DNA from: Verrucomicrobiota bacterium
GTDB lineage: Bacteria > Verrucomicrobiota > Verrucomicrobiia > Opitutales > Opitutaceae
Assembly: GCA_023428905.1 (NCBI GenBank)
Contig: JAEYWP010000016.1
Span: 467,949-531,948 of the forward strand
Reading direction: 5' to 3'
DNA: 64,000 nt
Shown here: positions 48,720-57,851 of the stretch, one piece after another
Layout: every line of letters starts with the position of its first letter
Numbering within the stretch: the first letter of the stretch is position 1
Made by a program: the position numbers and the translations under genes
Notes under the pieces: generated by a model
What the model was told of the DNA's origin: nothing
Database searches by the model: none
What the model saw: only the letters and a program-made list of their open reading frames with translations

Positions 48720-50118
48720 AGCGCTGTTGCGGCAGGTGGGTGGTCAGAGAGTGGCGCAGGGCGGCGAGGTTTTCCAGCTCTCCCAGTGCGATCAGTTGGC
48801 TGCCGACGTTGCCCATGGCGGATCCTTCCAGAGCAAAGGAGACCACGGGAACACCCGCTGCGTCGGCGGTGGCCTGGCAGAGGAGGGCGTTACGGGAGCC
48901 GCCGCCGACGATGAGAATGCGGTTGAAGCGACGGCCCGTGAGGCGCTCGAACTGTCTCACGCCATCGGCATGACCGAGGGCCAGGGAGTGGAGGACCAGC
49001 CGTATCCATTCCGCGGTGGTTTTGGGGGCGGGCAGACGACGGCGACGCAGCTGGGCCTCGATTGCGGCCTTCATGTCGGGCGGGCTGAAGAGGGAGCGAT
49101 CGGTGACGTCGAGGGCAGCGGCCGGGGTGCGGGTGGCGGCTGCCGCGTCGATCAAGGCCTTCCAGTCGCGGGCGCCGGCGGGCTTGAGTCCGAGGGAAAC
49201 CAGCAGGCGCTCCAGCAGCCAGAGGCCGAGGCAGGACCGCAGGGGGCGGAAGCGCCCGTCGCCCATGCGCTCGTTGGAGATGCGGGCGGCGAGTGCGTCA
49301 TCTCCCAGCAGGGGACGCTCACTTTCGCAGCCGATCAACGACCAGGTGCCGGTGCTGAGATAAAGGTCGGCGCCCGCCGGGTCTGCGGGCATCGAGGCAA
49401 AGGCGCTGGCCGTGTCGTGCCCGGGAACGAGCGTGGTTTTGATGCCCTTGAGCTCGGTCAAGCCGCGCACCGAGCCCAGCCCGCGTGGCGAGGTGAGAGG
49501 ACGTTTGAACCATCCCGCCGGAATCCCGAAGTGACGGAGGGCGGCGGGTGACCAGTCGGCCTCGGACGCCGACAGGAGTTGGGAATGGCTGGCGATGGAG
49601 AGCTCGTTCGCCATCCGGCCCGAGAGCAGGTAGTTGAAATAGTCCGACACGAACAGGCAGTGCCTGGCGGACTTGGCGAGCCCGGGGGCGGCCTCGAGTG
49701 TCTCCGCCAGCTGCAGGCTGGTGTTGTACGGATAGTTGGGCACGCCGGTCAGGCGGTAGAGTTTTTTCAGGCCCTTTCCGTCCAACTGGCGGGAGAGCGG
49801 GCCGGTGCGCGGGTCCCGGTAGGCGTGGACCGGGTAGACGGGGCGCCCGTCGCCGCCTAGCAGGACGTGGTCGACTGCCCACGAGTCGACTCCGACACTG
49901 GCGAGGCGGGGAAAGGACCGCCGGGCCTGGACCAGGCCGCGGCGGACCTCATCCCATAGGTAGGGAATGTCCCAATACGACCGCGCCCCCAGGTTGCGGA
50001 AGGCGTTGGCAAACCGGTGGACCTCCGTCAGCCGGATTCGACCCGCCTGAAGCGAGCCGACGATGACGCGACCGCTGGTCGCGCCCAGGTCCACCGCTGC
50101 AACGTGCACCGCGCGCAT
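48700..50118 (-). CDS. rhaB: L-rhamnulokinase
   Basis: The 472-residue FGGY-family kinase phosphorylates L-rhamnulose at C1. The N-terminal phosphate loop is AVDLGATSGRVIVGSLQ. Other marks are SVGVDSWAVDHVLLGGDGRP, VYPVHAYRDPRT, GHDTASAFASMP, LSTGTWSLIG and the C-terminal ILIVGGGSRNALLCQATADA adenine-binding motif. It starts three bases after rhaE stops. Confidence 0.95.
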   Translation of the reverse strand: MRAVHVAAVDLGATSGRVIVGSLQAGRIRLTEVHRFANAFRNLGARSYWDIPYLWDEVRRGLVQARRSFPRLASVGVDSWAVDHVLLGGDGRPVYPVHAYRDPRTGPLSRQLDGKGLKKLYRLTGVPNYPYNTSLQLAETLEAAPGLAKSARHCLFVSDYFNYLLSGRMANELSIASHSQLLSASEADWSPAALRHFGIPAGWFKRPLTSPRGLGSVRGLTELKGIKTTLVPGHDTASAFASMPADPAGADLYLSTGTWSLIGCESERPLLGDDALAARISNERMGDGRFRPLRSCLGLWLLERLLVSLGLKPAGARDWKALIDAAAATRTPAAALDVTDRSLFSPPDMKAAIEAQLRRRRLPAPKTTAEWIRLVLHSLALGHADGVRQFERLTGRRFNRILIVGGGSRNALLCQATADAAGVPVVSFALEGSAMGNVGSQLIALGELENLAALRHSLTTHLPQQRYAPSAG

Positions 50119-50121
50119 GGC

Positions 50122-52314
50122 TCAGCGGAGGAAGGCCTCATGCAGGCCGCCGTCGACGGTGATCACCTGTCCGGTGGTCTTGCTCAGGCGCTCCGTGACG
50201 AGGAGGAAGTAGGCCTCGGCCTGGTCCGCGGGGGTGATCGGCGCCTTGGTCAGGGTGCGGTCTGCGTAAAACTGGGCCAGCTTGCGGACCAGCGATTCCG
50301 TCGCTTCGTCATCGGTGTACGGGATATTGTATTTGGCGAGGGAGCCGATGACGCGGTCGCGCGGGAACATGGCCGAGCCCTGCACCACGGTGGCTGGGGC
50401 GACGCCGTTCACGCGCACCAGCGGGGCCAGTTCGATCGCCAGCTCGCGCACGAGGTGATTGGCCGCGGCCTTGGACGTGTCATAGGCCAGCGATCCTTTC
50501 TTCGCCACCACGGCGTTGGCCGAGGTGGTGAGGACGAGATTGCCGCGCAGGCCCTGTTCCTTCCAGGTGCGGGCGGCCTCGTCGCCGACCAGGTAACTGC
50601 CGGTGACGTTGATATTGAAGGTCAGGGCCCATTTGTCGTCCGGAATGTGACCGCTGGTGTCGCTCGGGACAAAGATGCCGGCGGTGACGCAGATCGAGTC
50701 GAAGCCGCCGTAGGCCAGGGCGACCTGGTCGAGCATGCGGCGGATGCTGGCGCGGTCGGTGACGTTGGCGGAAAGGCCGATGGCGGGGCCGCAGGCGGAG
50801 AGCCCTGTACCCGCGACCCCAATACCGAGGCCGTATTTGTCGGTGATTTCACGTGCGGTGGCCTGGGCCGCCTGCTCGTTGAGATCGACGCAGACCAGGT
50901 GGGCGCCTTCGCGGACGAGCCGGTGGGCCGTCTCCTTGCCGATGCCGGAGCCGGCTCCAATCACGACGATGACGCGCCGGGCCAGTTCTTTCTCCGCGGG
51001 CATGCGCTTCAATTTCGCCTCCTCGAGGAGCCAGTATTCGATGTCGAAAGCCTCCTGCTGCGGGAGGGCGATGTAGCGGTCGATCGCCTCGGCCCCGCGC
51101 ATCACCTCCACGGCGCAGTTGTAGAATTCAGCGGTGACGCGGCTTTCCGACTTGTCCTTGCCCCAGGCGATCATGCCCAGGCCCGGGATCAGGACGACGG
51201 TCGGATTCGGGTCGCGCATCGCGGGGGAGTTCGGCCGCCGGCAGGCCTGGTAATACTCCGCGTAGTCCTTGCGGTACTGCACCAGTCCCTCGGCCAGCTT
51301 GGTTTTGAGCGCGGCGAGGTCCTCGGTCTGCGGATTCCAGTCCACGTAGAGCGGCTTGATCTTGGTGCGCAGGAAATGGTCAGGGCAGGACGTACCCAGT
51401 GCGGCGAGGCGCGGGGCATCGGCGGAGTTGACGAAGCGGAGAATCTTCTCGTCGTCCTGGACGGTGCCGATGAAGCGCTTTTCGCGCGAGACCTGGCCCC
51501 GCAGCCACGGCAGGATGGCGGCAAAAAGGGTGTTGCGCTGTTCCTGGGGGAGGGTGGTGAAGCGGGGGCCGCCGAAGGCCTTGGCATCGCCGCCGCGCTC
51601 CTGGTATTTTGCCTCGATGTAGGCCGCGGCGCGCTCGATGAAATCGAGGGTTTGCCCGTAACAGACCTTGTCGTCGTCGTGCCAGGCAATGAACCCGTGC
51701 TGGCCCATCATGATGGCGCGGACGCCCGGCTGGCGACGGGAGATCTCCTGCATGGCGAGACCCAGTTCGAAGCCAGGGCGCATCCACGGCACGTAGGCCA
51801 TTTCGCCACCGAAGATCTCGCGGGTGAGGCGCTCGCAGTTGGCCGAGGCCGCGATGGCGATGATCGCATTGGGATGCATGTGGTCGACATGGCGGCCCGG
51901 CAGGAAGGCGTGGAGCGGGGTGTCGATCGAGGTGGCCCGCGGGTTGAGGTTGAAGGTGGTGTGGGTGTACATGCCCACCATGTCATCCTCGGCGGCGGAC
52001 TTCAGCCCCTTGTCCTGGCGCTTTGCATACAGCGCCTGCAGTTCGAGCAGGCGCGATTGGTAAAGTGAGGAGAAGTTCTCGCGGGTGCTGGTGCGCAGGT
52101 CTCCGCCCGAGCCCTTGACCCAGAGCACGTCGACCGCGGCGCCGCTGATGGGATCGCGTTCCTGCACCTTCGACGAGGTGTTGCCGCCGCCGGTGTTGGT
52201 GATGCGCTGGTCGCTCCCGAGCAGATTGGAGCGATAGACGAGCCGGGCGACCGGATCGAGGGAGGAGGCCTTGGCATCGTCCCAAAGGTAATTGACGAAA
52301 TGATACGTTTTCAT
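50122..52314 (-). CDS. rhaE: Bifunctional rhamnulose-1-phosphate aldolase / lactaldehyde dehydrogenase
   Basis: This 730-residue fusion performs two steps. The N-terminal class II aldolase domain (to about 420) contains TNTGGGNTSSKV, VLWVKGSGGDL and HVDHMHPNAIIAIA, and would split rhamnulose-1-phosphate into DHAP and L-lactaldehyde. The C-terminal short-chain dehydrogenase domain has VIVVIGAGSGIGKETAHRLV (NAD binding) and the catalytic pair in LAYDTSKAAANHLV (YxxxK), and would oxidise lactaldehyde to L-lactate. Such RhaD-SDR fusions are known as RhaE in rhizobia and others. ATG 52314 lies 17 bp after the regulator gene; the frame upstream is a shadow of that gene. Confidence 0.95.
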   Translation of the reverse strand: MKTYHFVNYLWDDAKASSLDPVARLVYRSNLLGSDQRITNTGGGNTSSKVQERDPISGAAVDVLWVKGSGGDLRTSTRENFSSLYQSRLLELQALYAKRQDKGLKSAAEDDMVGMYTHTTFNLNPRATSIDTPLHAFLPGRHVDHMHPNAIIAIAASANCERLTREIFGGEMAYVPWMRPGFELGLAMQEISRRQPGVRAIMMGQHGFIAWHDDDKVCYGQTLDFIERAAAYIEAKYQERGGDAKAFGGPRFTTLPQEQRNTLFAAILPWLRGQVSREKRFIGTVQDDEKILRFVNSADAPRLAALGTSCPDHFLRTKIKPLYVDWNPQTEDLAALKTKLAEGLVQYRKDYAEYYQACRRPNSPAMRDPNPTVVLIPGLGMIAWGKDKSESRVTAEFYNCAVEVMRGAEAIDRYIALPQQEAFDIEYWLLEEAKLKRMPAEKELARRVIVVIGAGSGIGKETAHRLVREGAHLVCVDLNEQAAQATAREITDKYGLGIGVAGTGLSACGPAIGLSANVTDRASIRRMLDQVALAYGGFDSICVTAGIFVPSDTSGHIPDDKWALTFNINVTGSYLVGDEAARTWKEQGLRGNLVLTTSANAVVAKKGSLAYDTSKAAANHLVRELAIELAPLVRVNGVAPATVVQGSAMFPRDRVIGSLAKYNIPYTDDEATESLVRKLAQFYADRTLTKAPITPADQAEAYFLLVTERLSKTTGQVITVDGGLHEAFLR

Positions 52315-52331
52315 GGGCGGGGGGGCGGCGG

Positions 52332-53114
52332 TTAGGAACCGGCGAAAAGGAGGCGGGGGCGGGGGAGGACGATCCCCGCGTCGGCAAGGGCGCCGGGGGA
52401 GGCGTCCGTGACCAGATGGCCGACCTCGCGCCAGCCCACCACCACGTGCGGGGTGGACCGTCCGATTTTGGTGGCGTCGAGGAGGAAGTAGGCGGCGCGG
52501 GCGCGCGTGGCAGCGGTCTGCTGGAGGCGGATGACGTCGGGATGGGAATTCCAGATCGCCTCGGCGTCCATCGCCTCGCCGCCGAGGAAGGAGGCGTCGA
52601 GCGTCCAGGTGGTGAGGGCGCTCACCGCATGTTCGCCGAAGAGGGTGGCCTGGCGGTGAAGGAAGACCCCGCCCAGGAGGTGGAGGGTGATGCCGGGTGC
52701 TCCGCCCAGGACGGAGGCGACGGCGACGCTGTTGGTGACGACGGTGAGGGCTTGGTCGCGGCGGCGGGTGAGGAGTCGGGCGAGGCCGAGGACGGTCGTG
52801 CCCGCGTCGAGGAAAATCACGCCGGTCCGGGGCACCTCGCGCAGGGCGCGCCGTGCGATCAGGGCCTTGCCTCCGCGGGCGCGACGGGCGCGTTCGCCGA
52901 GCGAGGCGAAGGAGGTGTTGTAGTCGGCCAGGGCACCTCCGTAGGTGCGCGAGATGTGGCCCTCGGCGGCGATGGCCTCGAGGTCGCGCCGGGCGGTGGC
53001 CTCGGAGACCCCGAGGCGGCGGCAGACTTCGGAGATCGGCAAAAAACCATCCTGCCGGACCAGGGTCCGCAGGCGTTCCCGCCGGGCATCCACGATGTGT
53101 CTGGGCACGCGCAT
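52332..53114 (-). CDS. DeoR/GlpR-family regulator of rhamnose catabolism
   Basis: The 260-residue protein begins with an HTH of the DeoR type (LRTLVRQDGFLPISEVCRRL, then GVSEATARRDLEAI), followed by the DeoR C-terminal sugar-phosphate sensor domain with IFLDAGTTVLGLARLL, TVVTNSVAVA, LHLLGGVFLHRQATLFGEHA and a DATKIGRSTPHVV segment. It heads the rha-lut operon and probably represses it, releasing DNA when a rhamnose-derived sugar phosphate binds. A perfect inverted repeat lies 22 bp upstream. Confidence 0.92.
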   Translation of the reverse strand: MRVPRHIVDARRERLRTLVRQDGFLPISEVCRRLGVSEATARRDLEAIAAEGHISRTYGGALADYNTSFASLGERARRARGGKALIARRALREVPRTGVIFLDAGTTVLGLARLLTRRRDQALTVVTNSVAVASVLGGAPGITLHLLGGVFLHRQATLFGEHAVSALTTWTLDASFLGGEAMDAEAIWNSHPDVIRLQQTAATRARAAYFLLDATKIGRSTPHVVVGWREVGHLVTDASPGALADAGIVLPRPRLLFAGS

Positions 53115-53135
53115 CGAATTTGGCGAGGGTCCGAT

Positions 53136-53161
53136 TTATATGACGGAGGTCAATCATATAA
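53136..53161. promoter_or_regulatory. Inverted repeat, probable DeoR-type operator
   Basis: TTATATGA (53136-53143) and TCATATAA (53154-53161) are perfect inverted half-sites with a 10-bp spacer, in AT-rich sequence between the regulator and the divergent response regulator gene. The centre spacing of 18 bp suits a dimer bound on one face. Confidence 0.7.
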
Positions 53162-53284
53162 TGGCCGACGATGTCCGCGCCACGGGGCTGCGGATTTCTC
53201 GACCGGCCGCTTTCTTGAGGTTGGCCTCGCGCCGCGGGCCGCTCACGCTGTCACGACTCCTGCAACTTTTTCCGCGATACCCGC

Positions 53285-54004
53285 GTGCAACCGCTTCATT
53301 TCCTCATCGTCGAAGACCAGACCATCCTGCGGAAACTGCTCCAGTCTCATCTCACGTCGCAGTTTCCCGGCTGCCGTCTGTCCGAGGCCACCTCCATGAC
53401 CCAGCTGCACGGCCTGGACCTGGCCCAACTGGCGCCGGACCTGTGCATCGTTGACCTGGAATTGCCGGACGGGAACTCCCTGGAATGGGTGGAGCAGCAG
53501 TCCAAGCGTCCGGGGCATCCCAAGGTGCTGCTTCTGACCTCGGTGGAGGAGGACTACGTTCTATTCCGGGCGATCCACTCCAATATCCCGGGTTTCGTTC
53601 ACAAGAACGACGACCCCACCATCCTGCACCTCGCCATCCAGACCGTTCTCGCCGGGGGCGTCTTTTTTTCTCCCACCGTGCAGAAGATGCGCTCCAAGAT
53701 GCAGCGGGATCCGCTTTTCTTCACCAAGGTGCTGAGCGACCGGGAGCAGAAAATCCTGGAGTACCTGGGTCAGGGGCTTTCCAACGAGGAGGTGGCGCAA
53801 CTCTTCGGACTGAAGGTCAGCTCGGTCGCGGACCACCGGAAGAACATCATGTCCAAACTCGGTCTTCACAACCAGGCCGAACTCATGCGTTACGCCATGC
53901 TGAAGGGCTTCAGCCGCTTTCCGTGGAACGCCAGCTCAGGCGACGGCGCGGTCCCGGGCCGCAGCGGCGATGTCAGCGATCATGGGGCCTACGACCGCCA
54001 GTAG
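53285..54004 (+). CDS. LuxR/NarL-type response regulator
   Basis: The 239-residue protein starts at GTG. The receiver domain holds IVEDQ (acidic pocket), the phospho-acceptor Asp57 in LCIVDLELPDG, a Thr/Ser in LLLTS and the Lys in FVHKND. The C-terminal LuxR HTH is LSDREQKILEYLGQGLSNEE, then VAQLFGLKVSSVADHRKNI. It is convergent with the hybrid kinase gene and overlaps its 3' end by 69 bp. It may be that kinase's output partner through the kinase's HPt domain. Confidence 0.9.
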   Translation: MQPLHFLIVEDQTILRKLLQSHLTSQFPGCRLSEATSMTQLHGLDLAQLAPDLCIVDLELPDGNSLEWVEQQSKRPGHPKVLLLTSVEEDYVLFRAIHSNIPGFVHKNDDPTILHLAIQTVLAGGVFFSPTVQKMRSKMQRDPLFFTKVLSDREQKILEYLGQGLSNEEVAQLFGLKVSSVADHRKNIMSKLGLHNQAELMRYAMLKGFSRFPWNASSGDGAVPGRSGDVSDHGAYDRQ

Positions 54005-57000
54005 GCGGCGGACGTCCTCGTGCTGCGCGTCGCGGACCGCGTTTTCGAGGAGGGCAAGCTGTTCGGCCACCTCGATGGCGTGGACGGCGAGCACTCGGGA
54101 GCGGAAAGCGTGCACCGCGCGGCTGAGGGTGGCGGCGCGTTCCCCTGTCTCCGCGCCGGAGGCGGCCCGGGCCAGTTCGTCCCAGGCCAGGGGCAGCTCC
54201 TCCGCGTACTGGGCCAGCAGTTGCCGACCATTCTGGATACGCAGGAGGGAGGAGAAATCGCACGCGACCACGGGCTCCGGGCCCGACGCCTGCCGCATCG
54301 GTGCGATCGGACCCAGTCCCTCGATCGCCGCTTCCAGTTTCTGCTTCGACACCGGCTTGGTCACAAAGCCGCTGATTCCGGCCGCCTTGGCCTGCTGCAT
54401 CTTGTCGGGAGTGGAGTAGGCGGTGACGGCAATGACCGGCGGTTTGGGCTCGGGAATCTCCGCCAGCATGGCCCGGGCGAGGTCGATGCCGTTGGTGTCG
54501 GGGAGCGAAAAATCGGTGAGGATCAGGTCGTAGCTGGCCGACCGGATACGCTCCATCGCCGTGGCCCCGTCCGGCGCCCAGTCGACCTCATAACCCATGC
54601 GGGCGAGGATGTGGCCGAGGACGAGGCGGTTGTATTGCTCGTCCTCGATCGCGAGGGCGCGGGAGGTGAGGGGGATGGGAACGGCGGAGTTCCGGGTGGC
54701 CGGGGCCTCGGCGCGGGGCAGGCAGAGGGACAGGGTGAACTGGGTCACGCCCCCCTCGCTGGTGGCGGTGAGCGTGCCTCCGAGGGCGACCGCCATGCGC
54801 CGGGAAACGGCCAGGCCGATCCCGTTTCCGGCAATCCGGCGGTTGACCGCATCCGAGCCGCGCACGAAGCCGCTGAAGATTCGCTCCAGCTCCTCCGCCG
54901 GGATGGTTGATCCTGTATTGATCACGGAAATACCCGCCTGCACGGCGTCGCCCACTGCGGGCGAAAGCGACACCCTGATCTCTGCTCCGGGGGGCACGCC
55001 ATACTTGATCGCGTTGGAGACCAGGTTGGTCACGATTTGCCGAATCTTGCCCACGTCGCCCCGGACCCAGACCGCGCTCTCGGGAAGGTGGAGCCGGCAG
55101 TGGGAGAGATCGGCGTCCGCGGCCCGAGCCGCCCCCTCCACAGCCGAGGACAGGTCAAACGTTTCCTCGTGGATCTGGATCTCGCCGCGGTCGATGCGGG
55201 CGAAGTCGAGCACGTCGTCGAGGATGGACCGCAACTGGTCGGCGCAGCCCCGGAGGGTGCGCACGAAGACGCGTTCGCGCGCGGCGATCGCGTTTCCCGG
55301 CGCCTCCTCCAGGATTTCGCAGATGCCGACGACCCCGTTCAACGGGTTGCGGATCTCGTGGCTGAGGGTGGAGAAAAAGTCTTCCCGGGCCTTTTGCGCT
55401 TTTCGGAGCTCCGAGGTGCGTTCATCGACCATCGTCTGCAGCCGACGCGCGCGCCGTTCCAGCTGCCGGGTGCGGAAGCGGACGGAATAATAACCGAGCA
55501 AACCCAGTCCCGCCGCGTAGACCACGAGCGCGGGGGTGGCAGCCCACCAGGGGCGGTTGCGGTGTACCTGGTAGCGCGTGCGGGCCTCCAGGCCCGCCCA
55601 CTCCGCGGAGACGGCGATGGCAGTGTCGCCCCAGGGAAGGCGGGGAATGCGCTGGGAGGAACCGGGCGAAGCCTGCTCGCGGGCCTCGCCGTCCATCTGC
55701 ACCCAATACACCGGGTTCTTCCAGGGCGGGAGACGCGGGGCGGGGAGGAGCAGGTCGACGGATTCCTCCCTCGCTCCGAGCCGTACGGAGGGGCCCGGAA
55801 GAAGGCGTTCACCGGTGGCGACACGCAGTTCCTCGAGGGATGGCTGGGCGAGGGGACGGGGCGCCAGGTCGCGCATCATGTGGTCGGCGCCAAGGACGAC
55901 GAGTTCGCCATTGTGGTCGAAGAGGCGCAACGGCGCCGAGGGCATGGGGAGATCGAGCGGCTGCCAGGTCTTCGCTGCCGGGTCGATCACCCCGGCCCAG
56001 GCCTGACCCTTCTCGAAGCGCGCCAGGACGCAGAGCTGGCCGCGCCATTCGATCGCGTCGAGGGTTTCACCCGAGGGCAGCTGCGCCAGGACCGCCCCGT
56101 CGGGCCGCAGTACCTGGCCCGCCGAATCAAAGAGCACCGCGTCATTCCCGAACGGGTACACGCGGGTGAGGCCACGGCCGAGCGTGCGCAGCACCTTGCC
56201 GTCCACATCCGTCACCAGGGCCCCGGCCGCGGTGCCGACGACGAGGAGACCCTCCGCGGTGGCCGCGATCGAATTGTGGGTGGTGGGCAGGTTGAGCCGC
56301 TGGTGCACCGCTTCCCGGGTAAGGATCGTGACCGCGTGGGGCTGCATGGCGGCGAGGTGGTGATCGCCGAGGGCGACGACCCTCTGAACATCCCGCCCAC
56401 CCAGGGCGATTCGCCGGTCGCCGAGGTGGACCGCGCCAAAGCCGCCCTGGGCATAGAGGTCGGGCCCGAGCTGGGCCAGGCTGTAGAGGGTGATGGGGAA
56501 CTCGCGCGGCTGGCCCTGGAAGGAAAACACCCCGGAGGTGAGTCCGATCACGGGTTCGCCACCGTGCCGGGCGACAAAGAGGATTTCTCCGGGAGGCAGG
56601 GCGGAAAAGACCTGCCGGTTCGGGTCCGGCAGGACGTGGATCCCGGTGGCGGATCCGATCAGGAGCCCGTCCGCGTAGGGGAGCGAGCAATACACGTTCC
56701 CGCCGAGGCGCTCCAGGGGGATGCGCCAGAGTTCCCGGGCGCTGCGCAGGTCATAGGCGCGGAGGCCCCCGTAATAGGTCGCCACCACCAGGGTCTGGTC
56801 GAAGAGGGTGGCGCCGATGAGGAGGTTTTTGTGGCTTTCGGCCCAGATCGGCTGGCAGACCGGCTCGGTCACGCCGTCGCGCGCAAGGAAAAGCCCCCGA
56901 CTCGTAGCGGCAAGGAGCCGGCCCCCGGGCAGCTCCTGAACGGATGCCACTTCGGAGCCTTGGGCCCAGGGAAAGCGCGCATCGGCGGCGACGAGTTCAC

Positions 57001-57580
57001 CGTTGACCCATTCCAGAATCCCGCTGCGCACCGCGAAGATCACGGCTCGACCTCCAATCAGGTGAACCTGCGCGGGCCGGGAGCCCGAGAGTTCGCGAAG
57101 CTTCTGGGTGCGCCCCTCGGGATCCACGCGGTACACCCCCTGCTGGCCCACCAGGAGCACGTCACTGCCCACGGCCAGCCCGGACCAGAAATGATCGTCC
57201 ACCCCGAGATCGGTCCATTCACCCCGTGAATACAGGTAACATTGCCCGAGGCCGGCGATCACCAGCCCCTTGGGATGCGCGGCGGCGACTCGGAAGTCGC
57301 GGCCGGAGGGCGGGCGGATCAGCCGGGGAGCCCCTCCGGTGCCGAGGTCCCAGAGAAGACTGTCCGTCGAGAGAGCCACCCAGGACGTGCCCGTGCGCAC
57401 AATGGAGAGGCAATAGCGGAAATCGCTGGGCACTCCCTCGATCGGAACGGGTACGGGTTGCTGGCCCGCAGCGAGATGCGCCACCGCGGCCAGAAGCACG
57501 AAAAACCACACCCGAAAACTGGGGGCACGCACCATGTAAAGAGGGGGAAAGCGGAATGTGAGATCCGGCGCCGTGCTCAT
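53936..57580 (-). CDS. Hybrid sensor histidine kinase with periplasmic propeller-like sensor
   Basis: The 1214-residue protein has a signal or first membrane segment (VWFFVLLAAVAHLAAGQ), a long periplasmic region (about 45-670) with repeated strand blocks like YYGGLRAYDLRSARELWRIP that suggest a beta-propeller, and a membrane segment near residues 683-703. Then come HisKA with His741 in FFSTLSHEIRNPLNG, an ATPase domain (GNGIGLAVSRRM), a receiver domain with Asp1023 in LILTDFSLPD and a C-terminal HPt-like domain (VHAFRSRVLAVHA). ATG 57580 has GAGAGG 5 nt upstream. It is divergent from the repeat-peptide gene, with only 26 bp between the starts. Confidence 0.88.
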   Translation of the reverse strand: MSTAPDLTFRFPPLYMVRAPSFRVWFFVLLAAVAHLAAGQQPVPVPIEGVPSDFRYCLSIVRTGTSWVALSTDSLLWDLGTGGAPRLIRPPSGRDFRVAAAHPKGLVIAGLGQCYLYSRGEWTDLGVDDHFWSGLAVGSDVLLVGQQGVYRVDPEGRTQKLRELSGSRPAQVHLIGGRAVIFAVRSGILEWVNGELVAADARFPWAQGSEVASVQELPGGRLLAATSRGLFLARDGVTEPVCQPIWAESHKNLLIGATLFDQTLVVATYYGGLRAYDLRSARELWRIPLERLGGNVYCSLPYADGLLIGSATGIHVLPDPNRQVFSALPPGEILFVARHGGEPVIGLTSGVFSFQGQPREFPITLYSLAQLGPDLYAQGGFGAVHLGDRRIALGGRDVQRVVALGDHHLAAMQPHAVTILTREAVHQRLNLPTTHNSIAATAEGLLVVGTAAGALVTDVDGKVLRTLGRGLTRVYPFGNDAVLFDSAGQVLRPDGAVLAQLPSGETLDAIEWRGQLCVLARFEKGQAWAGVIDPAAKTWQPLDLPMPSAPLRLFDHNGELVVLGADHMMRDLAPRPLAQPSLEELRVATGERLLPGPSVRLGAREESVDLLLPAPRLPPWKNPVYWVQMDGEAREQASPGSSQRIPRLPWGDTAIAVSAEWAGLEARTRYQVHRNRPWWAATPALVVYAAGLGLLGYYSVRFRTRQLERRARRLQTMVDERTSELRKAQKAREDFFSTLSHEIRNPLNGVVGICEILEEAPGNAIAARERVFVRTLRGCADQLRSILDDVLDFARIDRGEIQIHEETFDLSSAVEGAARAADADLSHCRLHLPESAVWVRGDVGKIRQIVTNLVSNAIKYGVPPGAEIRVSLSPAVGDAVQAGISVINTGSTIPAEELERIFSGFVRGSDAVNRRIAGNGIGLAVSRRMAVALGGTLTATSEGGVTQFTLSLCLPRAEAPATRNSAVPIPLTSRALAIEDEQYNRLVLGHILARMGYEVDWAPDGATAMERIRSASYDLILTDFSLPDTNGIDLARAMLAEIPEPKPPVIAVTAYSTPDKMQQAKAAGISGFVTKPVSKQKLEAAIEGLGPIAPMRQASGPEPVVACDFSSLLRIQNGRQLLAQYAEELPLAWDELARAASGAETGERAATLSRAVHAFRSRVLAVHAIEVAEQLALLENAVRDAQHEDVRRLLAVVGPMIADIAAAARDRAVA

Positions 57581-57606
57581 CAACCTCTCATTCGTCCAAA
57601 ACAACC

Positions 57607-57843
57607 ATGACCTCCCATAACGCTTCCAAGTCTCTCGCCAAGTCCGTCGCCGCTCTCTTTCTGGTCTCGCTGCTTTCCGCCAGCGCCCTGACCGCCCGCA
57701 CCCCGATCCTCGGCGTGCCCGGGGAACCCGACCGCACGCCGATCTTGGGCGTCCCGGGAGAGCCGGACCGGAATCCGATTCTGGGTGTTCCTGGAGAGCA
57801 GGACCGCGCTCCGATCCTCGGCGTCCCGGGCGAGACTGACTAA
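57607..57843 (+). CDS. Secreted 78-aa peptide of four tandem 12-residue repeats (candidate RiPP precursor)
   Basis: A 30-residue signal peptide (SLAKSVAALFLVSLLSASAL, TA) is followed by exactly four 12-residue units: RTPILGVPGEPD, RTPILGVPGEPD, RNPILGVPGEQD and RAPILGVPGETD. The mature part is nothing but these repeats. Codons differ between units at many synonymous sites while the amino acids stay fixed, so the peptide sequence is under selection. The gene lies 8 bp upstream of a YcaO-family enzyme, a hallmark of modified peptides (RiPPs), and is divergent from a hybrid sensor kinase. A structural role of the elastin-like VPG turns is an alternative. Confidence 0.75.
   Translation: MTSHNASKSLAKSVAALFLVSLLSASALTARTPILGVPGEPDRTPILGVPGEPDRNPILGVPGEQDRAPILGVPGETD
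57697..57840 (+). repeat. Four 36-bp coding repeats
   Basis: Units begin at 57697, 57733, 57769 and 57805. They encode R(T/T/N/A)PILGVPGE(P/P/Q/T)D. Third-position differences, for example GGCGTGCCC, GGCGTCCCG and GGTGTTCCT, show old duplication with protein-level conservation. Confidence 0.95.
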
Positions 57844-57851
57844 GTCGTTTG

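Noticed and set aside
50017..52068. 683-residue open frame antisense to rhaE
   Set aside because: A high-GC shadow frame opposite a well-recognised gene; Gly/Asp/Arg/Val-rich with no domain pattern.
55037..57229. 730-residue open frame antisense to the hybrid kinase
   Set aside because: A shadow of the kinase gene, with low-complexity Arg/Gly/Asp composition and no recognisable motif.
57697..57840. CRISPR-like array of 36-bp repeats
   Set aside because: The units are contiguous with no spacers, in frame, and conserved at the protein rather than the DNA level.
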